This document shows, piece after piece, positions 52,914-61,189 of a stretch of 64,000 nt of DNA. Numbering within the stretch: the stretch's first letter is position 1; the number at the start of each line of letters is the position of its first letter. The position numbers and the translations under genes are program-made. The stretch lies in contig NZ_JAFEJU010000001.1 of the NCBI RefSeq assembly GCF_018555455.1, positions 1-64,000 of the forward strand, in the 5' to 3' direction. A model generated the notes under the pieces. The model had not been told where the DNA came from, made no database searches, and saw only the letters and a list, made by a program, of their open reading frames with translations. The stretch comes from Bifidobacterium colobi. GTDB lineage: Bacteria; Actinomycetota; Actinomycetes; Actinomycetales; Bifidobacteriaceae.

Positions 52914-53924
52914 TTACAGTCGTTCGGCAAGCCAGTCCAATACCAGACCGACTGCGCGATCGCTACGGAAACCGTAGGCGGCATGGCTGGCGTTGCCGAG
53001 CTTGTAGAAGGTCACATCCTTACCCAACGCCTTCATCGTGGCGTACAGGCGACAGCTCTGATTGAACGGCACCAGCAAATCGCGACCACCATGCATGATC
53101 AGGGTCGGCGGCGTCGCGCGATCAGCATCGAGATAGCTCATCGGCGATGCGTTGCGGCTCAGCTCCGGGTGCTCCAGCACATTCACGCCACCGATCTCCA
53201 TGCCTTCCGGGCATTCGGCGGGCGCGTGGTTCTGCGAGCTCGGATAGTAGTTCATCATCGCGAAGTCGGTGGGACCATACCAGTCCACAATGCACTTCAC
53301 TTCGGCGCTCACGGGCTGATACTCCGGCGTATCCGGCGCAGTATCCCCGGTGAAACCGGCCATCAGCACCGTATGGCCGCCTGCGGAGTCGCCGAACAAG
53401 CCGATGCGGTTCGGATCGATGCCAAGCCGCTCGGCGTTGGCGCGCACATAACGCACCGCGGTCTTGCAATCCTGCATCTGGGCCGGGAACGGCGCGACAT
53501 CGCTCGGACGGTATTCGGGAACGACCACCACGTACCCCTTTTCCGCCAAACGGATGTACAGGCTGTTGAAGCTGGACGGATTCGGCTTGTGGAATGCGGC
53601 ACCGCGCATGTACACGATGACCGGCCAGCCAGCTTGGGGCCTGCCGTCCGGCATATTGCCATCGTCGTGGAACGGCGTGTAGATGTCCACGTTGAGCGGC
53701 AGTTCGGTGCCGTCGCCGAGCGTACGGGTCACATAGGTTTCCTGGGTGATGTACGTGGAGTAGAGGAAATCATCGGTATCGAGGTCATCGATGACGATGC
53801 AGCCTTCCGGCACTTCCTCGGTGCGAGGGAACTGTGCCACTTGGCTGGGTGGTGTCGGGATGGGGGCTAGTGGATGGGCGGCAGGCGGCGCAACCTGGGA
53901 TTCAATGTCAATAACAGTCATCAT
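52914..53924 (-). CDS. alpha/beta hydrolase (esterase), tandem copy B
   Basis: A 336-residue alpha/beta-hydrolase of the hormone-sensitive-lipase-like kind. The Ser is in LFGDSAGGHTVLM, Asp in MHGGRDLLVP, His in GNASHAAYG. The N-terminus is Pro/Ala-rich and without a signal peptide. It shares almost identical middle and C-terminal blocks with copy A (53958-54983), about 33 bases upstream. Substrate is unknown; ester-linked plant compounds or acylated sugars are possible. The start is ATG 53924 or 53921. Confidence 0.85.
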   Translation of the reverse strand: MMTVIDIESQVAPPAAHPLAPIPTPPSQVAQFPRTEEVPEGCIVIDDLDTDDFLYSTYITQETYVTRTLGDGTELPLNVDIYTPFHDDGNMPDGRPQAGWPVIVYMRGAAFHKPNPSSFNSLYIRLAEKGYVVVVPEYRPSDVAPFPAQMQDCKTAVRYVRANAERLGIDPNRIGLFGDSAGGHTVLMAGFTGDTAPDTPEYQPVSAEVKCIVDWYGPTDFAMMNYYPSSQNHAPAECPEGMEIGGVNVLEHPELSRNASPMSYLDADRATPPTLIMHGGRDLLVPFNQSCRLYATMKALGKDVTFYKLGNASHAAYGFRSDRAVGLVLDWLAERL

Positions 53925-53957
53925 GGTTCTTCTTTACGATAAACGCTGGTTCGAGTT

Positions 53958-54983
53958 TCAGAGTCGATTCTTCAGCCAATCGAACACGATGTTCAATGCG
54001 GCGTCGCTGCGGAATCCGTAGCAGGCGTGGCAGGAATTATCGAGCTTGTAGAAGGTCACATCCTTGCCGAGTGCCTTCATCGTGGCGTATAGGCGACAGC
54101 TCTGGTTGAACGGCACCAACTGATCACGACCTCCGTGCATGATCAGTGTCGGCGGCGTTGCGCGATCGGCAGTCAAATAGGTCATTGGCGAGGCCGCCTT
54201 GTTGAGATCCGGATGCTCCAGCACATCCACACCGCCAAGTTCCACACCTTCCGGGCATTCAGACACGTGATGGTTCTGCGAGCTGGGGTAATGGTTCATC
54301 ATGGCAAAGTCGGTCGGGCCATACCAGTCCACAATGCACTTCACTTCGGCACTCACCGGCTGATATTCCGGCGTATCCGGCGCAGTATCGCCAGTGAAAC
54401 CGGCCATCAGCACCGTATGGCCGCCGGAGGAGTCGCCCCAGAGTGCCACGCGATCCTTGTTGGCGTGGTAGCGTTCGGCGTTGGCGCGGATGAAACGCAC
54501 CGCGGTTTTGCAATCCTGCATCTGGGCTGGGAACGGGGCATCATCGCTGGCACGGTATTTGACGGCGGCCACCACAAAGCCCTTTTCGGCGATACGCACG
54601 TAGTAGTTGAGGTAGTCGAGCACGTTCTGCTCGTGGAACGCCGAACCGCGCACGAACACGATGACCGGCCAGCCGCCTTCTGGAATCTCGCCCTCCGGCA
54701 TGTTATCCACGCCCGGCGTGAACACCCACAGCGGCAGGTCGACGGAGGAACCGTCCGCAAGCTGGCGCGTCACATACGTGACCTGTTCCATATCCACCGG
54801 GTAGCCGAAGGAATCCTCGGTGGGCTCGTCGAGTACGATGCAACCTTCCGGGACTTCGTCGGTGTGTGGGAAATGCTTAGTTTCGGGGATCGGGGTAGGA
54901 ATCGGTTCGAGCGGTTGCGGGGAGGGCGGCGCAATCATTGAGGAGATGTCAGGGGTTGCGGATTCATTGGTTGGGCAGTTCAT
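53958..54983 (-). CDS. alpha/beta hydrolase (esterase), tandem copy A
   Basis: A 341-residue paralogue of copy B. Ser is in LWGDSSGGHTVLM, Asp in MHGGRDQLVP, His in NSCHACYG. The N-terminus is Pro-rich (PPSPQPLEPIPTPIP). AAGGAAG lies 6 bases before ATG 54983. It follows the MFS gene (55164-56435) on the same strand. The block from about residue 200 to the end is nearly identical to copy B, so they are likely a recent duplication or kept alike by gene conversion. Confidence 0.85.
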   Translation of the reverse strand: MNCPTNESATPDISSMIAPPSPQPLEPIPTPIPETKHFPHTDEVPEGCIVLDEPTEDSFGYPVDMEQVTYVTRQLADGSSVDLPLWVFTPGVDNMPEGEIPEGGWPVIVFVRGSAFHEQNVLDYLNYYVRIAEKGFVVAAVKYRASDDAPFPAQMQDCKTAVRFIRANAERYHANKDRVALWGDSSGGHTVLMAGFTGDTAPDTPEYQPVSAEVKCIVDWYGPTDFAMMNHYPSSQNHHVSECPEGVELGGVDVLEHPDLNKAASPMTYLTADRATPPTLIMHGGRDQLVPFNQSCRLYATMKALGKDVTFYKLDNSCHACYGFRSDAALNIVFDWLKNRL

Positions 54984-55163
54984 TGTGCACTTCCTTGAAG
55001 CTTCATTGCTGAGGTTTGCTTGGTTATTGTTGAGTATGAATTGAATGGGTTGGTAGTCAGTGGTATGGCAGTGGCGGCCATAACGACCGCCACTGGGAGG
55101 GAATTCAACGGTGAGGCATTGCTGCCACAAGTGTTGATTTGACTGCGAATCCGCCAGCCGAGA

Positions 55164-56435
55164 CTACTGGGCTGCTTCGGCGGAAACCTCTGCAGCTGGC
55201 TTCTTCTTGTCGAAGGCGTTGAAAACGAGCACCATCACAATGCAGATGATCATCATGACGCCGGCTTCGTTCAACGACTTCCATGTGCTGGTCAGACCGG
55301 TGATGGCACCGAGTGCGGCGAATGCGTAGGTGGGCAGGAAGGAGCCGACCGAGTTGCCGAAGAAGGCGTAGGCGGTGGCCTGTGCGGAGATGGTTGGATC
55401 GGTGTGCTCGTTGACTAGGAAGTTCACGTACGGCATGAACCAGCAGAAGCCAACGCCGAAGAGCGCACCTGCCACATACCAAGCGCCCAGGGAGGCGGTG
55501 TTGGCCCACAGGAACAGGCCTGCCGCTTCCATGGCGATGGCGATGATGCCGATGAACATGCCGGCGAAGCGCTTGGCGAAGCCAAACAGGAAGCCGCCGA
55601 TGAAGGAGGAGATGGAGACGACGGTCATAACGGTGGCGGCCTGCACTGCGGTGATGACACCGGTTTCCTCAGCGGCCAGGGACAGGTTCACGGTGTAGAA
55701 GCCGTAGCCGGTGGCGAACACGATCTGCAGAATCATGCCGAAGTAGGCGCCGAACGGCATCTTGGTGCGCTTCGGCTTGGCGGCTGCGCTGGCCTCTTCG
55801 CTCTTGTGGACCTTGCCGATCTCGTTCACGCTGTTCGGCACGAACACGAGCACGATGAAGAACACGAGCAGGGCGATGAAGTAGACGAAGTAGAAGTAAT
55901 GCCAGTCGAAGGTCATGATGCCGGCGATGGCGGAGGAGAAGATGGTGGCGCCCAAGCCCACCATGGCGGACTGGATGCCCATCATCGTGTCGGCTTCGCG
56001 GCCCTTGAAGCAGTCGACGATCAGGGAGGCGGACAGCGGCTGAATCAGGCCGACGCCGAAGCCGCAGATTACGCGCAGCACTATCTTAAAGGCGAGCGAC
56101 GGCACGAACATCGGCAGGAAGCCGCCGGCGAAGCACAGCAGGGTGCCCAACAGACACAGGTTCTTCTTACCGACCTTATTGGCCAGGAAGCCACCGATCA
56201 GGGTGGCGATGATGCCGCCGATCACCGGCACATTCACGAATGATTGCAGCTCCATGGTGGATGCGTTCGGGAAGTCCTGCTTCAGGCTGGAGACCACGGC
56301 CATGGTCACCGAGACGCTGCACAGCAGCAGGGACAATGACAGGATCGCGCTTTTCAGCAAGGTTCGCGCACCACCGCTTTGCGGCAATGCGGCCACGGCA
56401 TCAGCAGTGCCAGTGGTTACGGGTTCGTTGCTCAT
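55164..56435 (-). CDS. MFS transporter of the esterase cluster
   Basis: A 423-residue protein with 12 helices and a hydrophilic loop in the middle (NEIGKVHKSEEASAAAKPKRT). The N-half has IGGFLANKVGKKNLCLLGTL. Family substrates include organic acids, but none can be named. AAGGAG precedes ATG 56435. It lies between an AraC regulator and two esterases, so the four may form one pathway. Confidence 0.85.
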   Translation of the reverse strand: MSNEPVTTGTADAVAALPQSGGARTLLKSAILSLSLLLCSVSVTMAVVSSLKQDFPNASTMELQSFVNVPVIGGIIATLIGGFLANKVGKKNLCLLGTLLCFAGGFLPMFVPSLAFKIVLRVICGFGVGLIQPLSASLIVDCFKGREADTMMGIQSAMVGLGATIFSSAIAGIMTFDWHYFYFVYFIALLVFFIVLVFVPNSVNEIGKVHKSEEASAAAKPKRTKMPFGAYFGMILQIVFATGYGFYTVNLSLAAEETGVITAVQAATVMTVVSISSFIGGFLFGFAKRFAGMFIGIIAIAMEAAGLFLWANTASLGAWYVAGALFGVGFCWFMPYVNFLVNEHTDPTISAQATAYAFFGNSVGSFLPTYAFAALGAITGLTSTWKSLNEAGVMMIICIVMVLVFNAFDKKKPAAEVSAEAAQ

Positions 56436-56592
56436 GATCAAGCTCCTTTGCTTTCGACTGATTTGCCTCGTTTGCAAATGTGTCTTCAGCATACGGAACT
56501 CATCAGGTGCCGACTGGTCAAAAAATTGACCCTAATCCGTCAGATTGTGACGTGTTCTGTCAGTTTCTCCTCGCCTGCATCAGGCGTTACTC

Positions 56593-57513
56593 TCAGGCGT
56601 TGCCGCTACCGCGATAATGTTTGCGGAACACTGCCGGAGTCATACCGAATCTTGCGGCGAAAGCGCGAGCCAGCGAGCGCGGATGGGAGAATCCGTTGCG
56701 CTCGGCAATCTGTGCGATGGTGTAGTCGCCGTTCAGCAAATCGTCCACCGATGATTGCAAGCGGATTTCCGTCAGGTACTGATCCGGTGTCACGCCGGCG
56801 CTGCGTTTGAACATGCGGGAGAAGTATTCGCGCGAGTATCCGAAATGCTGCGCGATCTGCGCAATGCTCACCTCGCTGGCGAAGTGCGTACTCATATAGT
56901 CGGTGATGTTCTGGATCTCCCCCAATGCAGATGCGGTCTGCTGAGAAGAATTATCCAGCGTCCATTCCTTATCGAGATGATTCAGGATGGTGAACAATAA
57001 CGCGTTCATGCAGATCAGCTGCATATCCGATTCGCTGAATACGCAGTCGATCATGCGCTCGCATAAGTCCACCAATTCGTCGGCCGTGCGTTCGCAGCCG
57101 CGCCCCAGTGGCACGCCTTGCATGAGGTGCCGGTTCGATAGGCTTGCATTCAACCGGGAAAGGTACTCGCCATCGAAGGTGATGGAAAGGCAGCATTGGC
57201 CGTCGTCGTACGGCTCGGGATGGATGGAATGCAGGCTTTTCGGGCTCATCAGGCATATCTGCCCATCATCGATGGTGGTGTCCTCGCCATCGATGAATAC
57301 ATGCACCCGACCATGCCGGGAGTAGATGAGCTCACTGCCCAGATGCCAATGCAGGGGCACATCCTGTGCCGGCATTTCCGTATGTACGCGCACGATGGCC
57401 GGGCAGATGGGTGAGCATCCCCAGGATTCATGGTGGTCATCGTCGATGGCTGCGTCATAGTTGAGGTCGTGATCGACGTGGAACATGCGCTGCAAGGCTT
57501 CGGGCGTGAACAT
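56593..57513 (-). CDS. AraC-family transcriptional regulator
   Basis: A 306-residue regulator. The N-terminal cupin (VPLHWHLGSELIYSRHGRVHVFIDGEDTTIDDGQICLMSP) probably binds an effector. The C-terminal two-HTH AraC domain has HFGYSREYFSRMFKRSAGVTPDQYLTEIRLQ and IAERNGFSHPRSLARAFAARFGMTP. ATG 57513 is the likely start and is four bases after the rsmD stop. It reads toward the MFS and esterases, which it may control. Confidence 0.9.
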   Translation of the reverse strand: MFTPEALQRMFHVDHDLNYDAAIDDDHHESWGCSPICPAIVRVHTEMPAQDVPLHWHLGSELIYSRHGRVHVFIDGEDTTIDDGQICLMSPKSLHSIHPEPYDDGQCCLSITFDGEYLSRLNASLSNRHLMQGVPLGRGCERTADELVDLCERMIDCVFSESDMQLICMNALLFTILNHLDKEWTLDNSSQQTASALGEIQNITDYMSTHFASEVSIAQIAQHFGYSREYFSRMFKRSAGVTPDQYLTEIRLQSSVDDLLNGDYTIAQIAERNGFSHPRSLARAFAARFGMTPAVFRKHYRGSGNA

Positions 57514-57517
57514 GGTG

Positions 57518-58102
57518 TCACTCGCCTTGTTCGGTGGCGGGTTCGATGTAGAAGACGGCAGTTTCACCGTAGTTGCGTCGCTCGGTGATTTCCCAGCCTT
57601 TGGGTGCGGTGGGATCATCCGAGCGAATCGACCGTTCGAGCATAATCACCGTATGTTCATTGGTGGCGCTTCCTGCCGCCAGATCGGCGAGCAGCTGATT
57701 GCAAGCCGCTGTTTCGTAGGCATATGGCGGATCGATGAATATCACATCGAATGGCTCTCCGAAGCCGCCGGCCACGGCTTCGGCTTTCTTGACCAGCACG
57801 CGAGCGCGCAAATCGGCGCTCCACGAACGATTCTTCTTGAGGTCGGCCAATGTTTTGGTAATCAACGCGGCCGCCGCTCGTGAGCTTTCCACAGCCACCA
57901 GATCACGGGCGCCTCGGCTCATCGCTTCGATGCCGAGCGCGCCGGTGCCAGCGAACAGGTCCAGCACGCGGGCATCATCCAACACTCCCCATGAGTCCAG
58001 ATGGGAGAAGATGGCTTCCTTGGTGCGGTCGGTGGTGGGCCGGGTACCGGTTTTCGGGGTGGCGAGTGCCATGCCTTTGAATCGTCCTGAAATTACGCGC
58101 AT
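57518..58102 (-). CDS. rsmD: 16S rRNA (guanine-966-N2)-methyltransferase
   Basis: A 194-residue enzyme. SAM-binding DLFAGTGALGIEAMSRGA and the target motif DVIFIDPPYAYE mark RsmD. MRVISGRFKGMALATPK is the family start, so I chose ATG 58102. It follows the ABC ATPase gene by 27 bases. Usually it sits by coaD, which is not here. Confidence 0.95.
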   Translation of the reverse strand: MRVISGRFKGMALATPKTGTRPTTDRTKEAIFSHLDSWGVLDDARVLDLFAGTGALGIEAMSRGARDLVAVESSRAAAALITKTLADLKKNRSWSADLRARVLVKKAEAVAGGFGEPFDVIFIDPPYAYETAACNQLLADLAAGSATNEHTVIMLERSIRSDDPTAPKGWEITERRNYGETAVFYIEPATEQGE

Positions 58103-58129
58103 GGCCACCAGCTTAGCCGTTGCTTGCAA

Positions 58130-58978
58130 CTACTCCTGATCGTCCTGAACGTAGATGGCCTGCGTGATTTCCTCGCGCAGCTTCACGAATTCCGGCATGG
58201 CACGCACCTTCTCCATATTGTCCGGATCATCGGGGTCACGTGGGAGGGTGATCGGAATGTCCATTTTCACGGTTCCCGGATGTGCGCTCATCACAATCAC
58301 GCGGGTGGCGAGGAAAATGGCCTCGTCCACGCTGTGGGTGATGAAGAACACCGTGCTGTGGCGTTCGCGCCAGATGCGCAGCAGCTCGTTCTGCAGCTTT
58401 TCTCGGGTCAACGCATCCAATGCGCCATAGGGTTCATCCATCAGAATCACGTCCGGTTCGGTGGCGAGTACGCGGGCGATCTGCGCACGCTGTTGCATAC
58501 CTCCGGAAAGCTCATAGGGCCGGCGTTCGGCGGCGGAGGTCAATCCCACCAAATCGAGGAAGTGGTCGGCTCGTTCTTTGCGCTCACCAGCCGGCACGCC
58601 TTGCATTTTCATGCCGAATTCCACGTTCTTGCGCACGGTGAGCCATGGGTAGAGCGGCGGCTTCTGGAATACCACGCCTCGCTTCGGGCTTGGCCCATCG
58701 ATAGCCACGCCGCCGGAGACCAGTTCGCCGTCGGATGGCTTCTCAAAACCGGCCAGCATGTTGAGCAGCGTGGTTTTGCCACAGCCGGAGCGGCCGACCA
58801 CGCAGATGAAATCATGCTTGTTGATAGTCAGATTGATATCGTGCAGTGCGGTCACCTGATCGCCCTGCTGGGTGACGAAGCGCTTGTTGACGCCGCGGAT
58901 GTCCACGGCCACGCCGTTGTCATCCATCGTCTTCTTTTCGGTGAGCTCACCCCAGGTGAGTGCGTTGTCGTTCGCCAT
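58130..58978 (-). CDS. ABC transporter ATPase, nitrate/sulfonate/taurine type
   Basis: A 282-residue ATPase. Walker A GRSGCGKTTLLNMLAGF, signature LSGGMQQRAQIARVL, Walker B VILMDEPYGALDALT and FFITHSVDEAIFLA. VVFQKPPLYPWLTVRKNVEFGMK is characteristic of TauB/SsuB. The solute could be taurine, a sulfonate, or a related compound. It is last in the importer operon. Confidence 0.93.
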   Translation of the reverse strand: MANDNALTWGELTEKKTMDDNGVAVDIRGVNKRFVTQQGDQVTALHDINLTINKHDFICVVGRSGCGKTTLLNMLAGFEKPSDGELVSGGVAIDGPSPKRGVVFQKPPLYPWLTVRKNVEFGMKMQGVPAGERKERADHFLDLVGLTSAAERRPYELSGGMQQRAQIARVLATEPDVILMDEPYGALDALTREKLQNELLRIWRERHSTVFFITHSVDEAIFLATRVIVMSAHPGTVKMDIPITLPRDPDDPDNMEKVRAMPEFVKLREEITQAIYVQDDQE

Positions 58979-59008
58979 GATACGTCCTTTCTTACTGCAT
59001 CTGTTCCG

Positions 59009-60097
59009 CTACTGCTTGGCCACGTGATCGATGGCATCGGTGTAGAGCACACTGGAGTAGTCGGCGCTTACCTTGTCCAAGCTGCCTTGGGTTTTCAGGA
59101 ATTCGGCGGTGTCCTTGAAGATGCCGGGCAGCTGACCGTGGAAGATGTCGCTCTGGTCCTTGGCTTGCGGGTAGGTGTAGCCCTTGAACTGCTTCTTCAC
59201 ATCCGCCACTGAGTTGCCCAGGATTGTGGAGATGGATTCCGCGGAATCGTTCGTCTTGCTGGAGATCAGTCCGGCCGCGTAATTCTCCACGGCGGTCCAG
59301 GTTTCCATGACTTTCGGGTTGGCGGTGATGAACGCGTCCGTGGCGAGTTCCATATCGTAGGTGGCGGAGCCGGTTTTGGCGGTGGCCGCACTGGAGGTCA
59401 CGATAGTGCCGCCGTCCGCCTTCAACGTGCTCAGGACCGGATCCCATACCCAAGCCGCATCGATTTCGCCTCGCGTCCAAGCGGCGGACATTTTGTCCGG
59501 ATCGAGGTTGATGAGGTTCACGCTGGTCTCATTCATACCGGCATTGTGCAGGGCGGAGAGCAGCGAGAAGTGTGAGGTGGAGCCGAACGGTACGGCGATG
59601 TTCTTGCCGGCGAGATCCTTGATGGATTTGTAGTTGCCGCCGCGGGCCACCAGCGATTCCGCATCGCCGATGATGTCGTGAATCCAAATCACTTTGACCG
59701 GCAGATTCAGCGGGGCGGATGCCGCGCGCACGGCTGGCGAGGATCCGGCTAGGCCGATGTCCAGCGAGTTCGAGCCGAACGCCTGAATCACGTCGCCACC
59801 GGAGTTGAACTGGCTCCACTGGATGGTGGCGTTTGGCAGGCATGCTTCCAACAGTCCTTTATCTTTGACAATCAGATCCGCGTTCGGAATGGCCTGCCAG
59901 GCGATGCGGATGGTGCCTTTGAAGTCCTCGTTCTTGGCTGATGGTACTGGGCAGTCGGTTACGGCTGCGCCTGACGTGTTGCCGACCAGTTCGTCGGCGG
60001 TGGGCATTTTGCCGCAGCCGGCGAGGCTGGCCAGCACCGTGGCCGATACCAGCAATGCGCCAATCTTACGGACTGTTTCACGGCTTGTTTCACGCAT
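59009..60097 (-). CDS. ABC transporter substrate-binding lipoprotein, TauA/SsuA-like
   Basis: A 362-residue protein. The signal peptide ends in LASLAGC with Cys28 as lipid anchor. GGDVIQAFGSNSLDIGLAGSSPAVRA is the typical TauA/SsuA pocket motif, then VPFGSTSHFSLLSALHNAGM and AAWTRGEIDAAWVWDP. AGAGG lies 8 bases before ATG 60097; the frame to 60190 does not add a signal. The substrate is probably a sulfonate or thiamine-like compound, not shown. Confidence 0.92.
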   Translation of the reverse strand: MRETSRETVRKIGALLVSATVLASLAGCGKMPTADELVGNTSGAAVTDCPVPSAKNEDFKGTIRIAWQAIPNADLIVKDKGLLEACLPNATIQWSQFNSGGDVIQAFGSNSLDIGLAGSSPAVRAASAPLNLPVKVIWIHDIIGDAESLVARGGNYKSIKDLAGKNIAVPFGSTSHFSLLSALHNAGMNETSVNLINLDPDKMSAAWTRGEIDAAWVWDPVLSTLKADGGTIVTSSAATAKTGSATYDMELATDAFITANPKVMETWTAVENYAAGLISSKTNDSAESISTILGNSVADVKKQFKGYTYPQAKDQSDIFHGQLPGIFKDTAEFLKTQGSLDKVSADYSSVLYTDAIDHVAKQ

Positions 60098-60150
60098 GTT
60101 CGATTCCTCTCTAACGACGTACAACGTTGATGTCGCGTATCCCATATGAC

Positions 60151-60207
60151 TTCCTCTCAGTCGGCTTTGCCGGCAGCTCCCCCTAACCAAGGGAGCCGAG
60201 AGAAGTC
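60151..60207. repeat. two-hairpin intergenic repeat, copy 4
   Basis: GTCGGCTTTGCCGGCAG forms one stem and GCTCCCCCTAACCAAGGGAGC the second, with outer CTTCCTCTC/GAGAGAAG closing both. It lies between the importer permease and the binding-protein gene, where it could stabilise or partially terminate. Confidence 0.65.
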
Positions 60208-60223
60208 GTCATTACAACTGCAC

Positions 60224-61141
60224 CTATTCCTTGCCGACCCACGGAGTCACCAAATGGGTGATGCCGAGAATCAGCCAGTCGAGTAGCAGTGCCGCGATGC
60301 CGATCACGAAGATGCAGGCGATGGTCAGTGGAGTGTTGAGCTCGGTGCCGGAGAGATAGGCGAGCGCGCCGATGCCCGGAATGCCGTTGTTGAGCTCGGC
60401 TGCCACCACGGTGGTCCATGCGAAGCCGACCGCCAGTCGGATGCCGTTCATAATGGAAGGCAAAGCGCTCGGGAAGACGACGAACAGGAACGCCTTTGGA
60501 CGGGAAGCGCCCAACGATAGCGCGGAGTTCACACGATCACGGTTCACACCGTTGATGCCATCGACGGTGGCGAGCACAATCGGTGGGAATGCGGCAAGGA
60601 ACAGCAGCCAGATCTTGGTGGTGTCGCCAATGCCGAACCAGACAATCAAGAGGCCAATGTAGCCCAGCGGCGGCAGTGCGCGAATGAAGTTGATGTACGG
60701 CAGGATGATGCGGTTCAGCCAACTGATTTCCGCGAGGATGAAGCCGACCAGCACGCCGACCACAATGCCCAGCGCCATGCCGATGCCGATACGTTCCAAA
60801 GACACTACGAGATGCTGCCAGAGGAAGTACTGCTGTTCACCGCAGACGATGCGTGAGGAACCAGCTGATGCCGGACGGCAGCTGTTCGCCTCGATGAACG
60901 CATCCCAGACGGCTTTCGGACCGGGCAGATACAGTGAGTTGATGAGCCCCGCTGAGGTGACGGCCCACCATACGGCGATGAGCAGCACCAGTGAGATAAT
61001 CGGCTGGATTTTCTTCGACTTCATCCAGGCCGGCATCGGCTTGCGCTTGGCGGTAGCCTCACCCTCCACAATCGATGTGCCGGCCACTGCGGTTCCCGCC
61101 ACGACCGGCGTATCCGGATTCGGTGTTGTCGCTTCACTCAT
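60224..61141 (-). CDS. ABC transporter permease, TauC/SsuC-like
   Basis: A 305-residue permease with 6-7 helices. The N-terminal ~45 residues are Thr/Ala-rich, then a basic block. The EAA loop is NSALSLGASRPKAFLFVVFPSALPSIMNGIRL. AAELNNGIPGIGALAYLS is a TauC/SsuC mark. AAGGAG precedes ATG 61141. It lies 48 bases after the GPH transporter and starts the importer. Confidence 0.92.
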   Translation of the reverse strand: MSEATTPNPDTPVVAGTAVAGTSIVEGEATAKRKPMPAWMKSKKIQPIISLVLLIAVWWAVTSAGLINSLYLPGPKAVWDAFIEANSCRPASAGSSRIVCGEQQYFLWQHLVVSLERIGIGMALGIVVGVLVGFILAEISWLNRIILPYINFIRALPPLGYIGLLIVWFGIGDTTKIWLLFLAAFPPIVLATVDGINGVNRDRVNSALSLGASRPKAFLFVVFPSALPSIMNGIRLAVGFAWTTVVAAELNNGIPGIGALAYLSGTELNTPLTIACIFVIGIAALLLDWLILGITHLVTPWVGKE

Positions 61142-61189
61142 ATCTCTCTCCTTAGTGTTCACATTCGTTCACGAACCTTGCCGGCGGCA

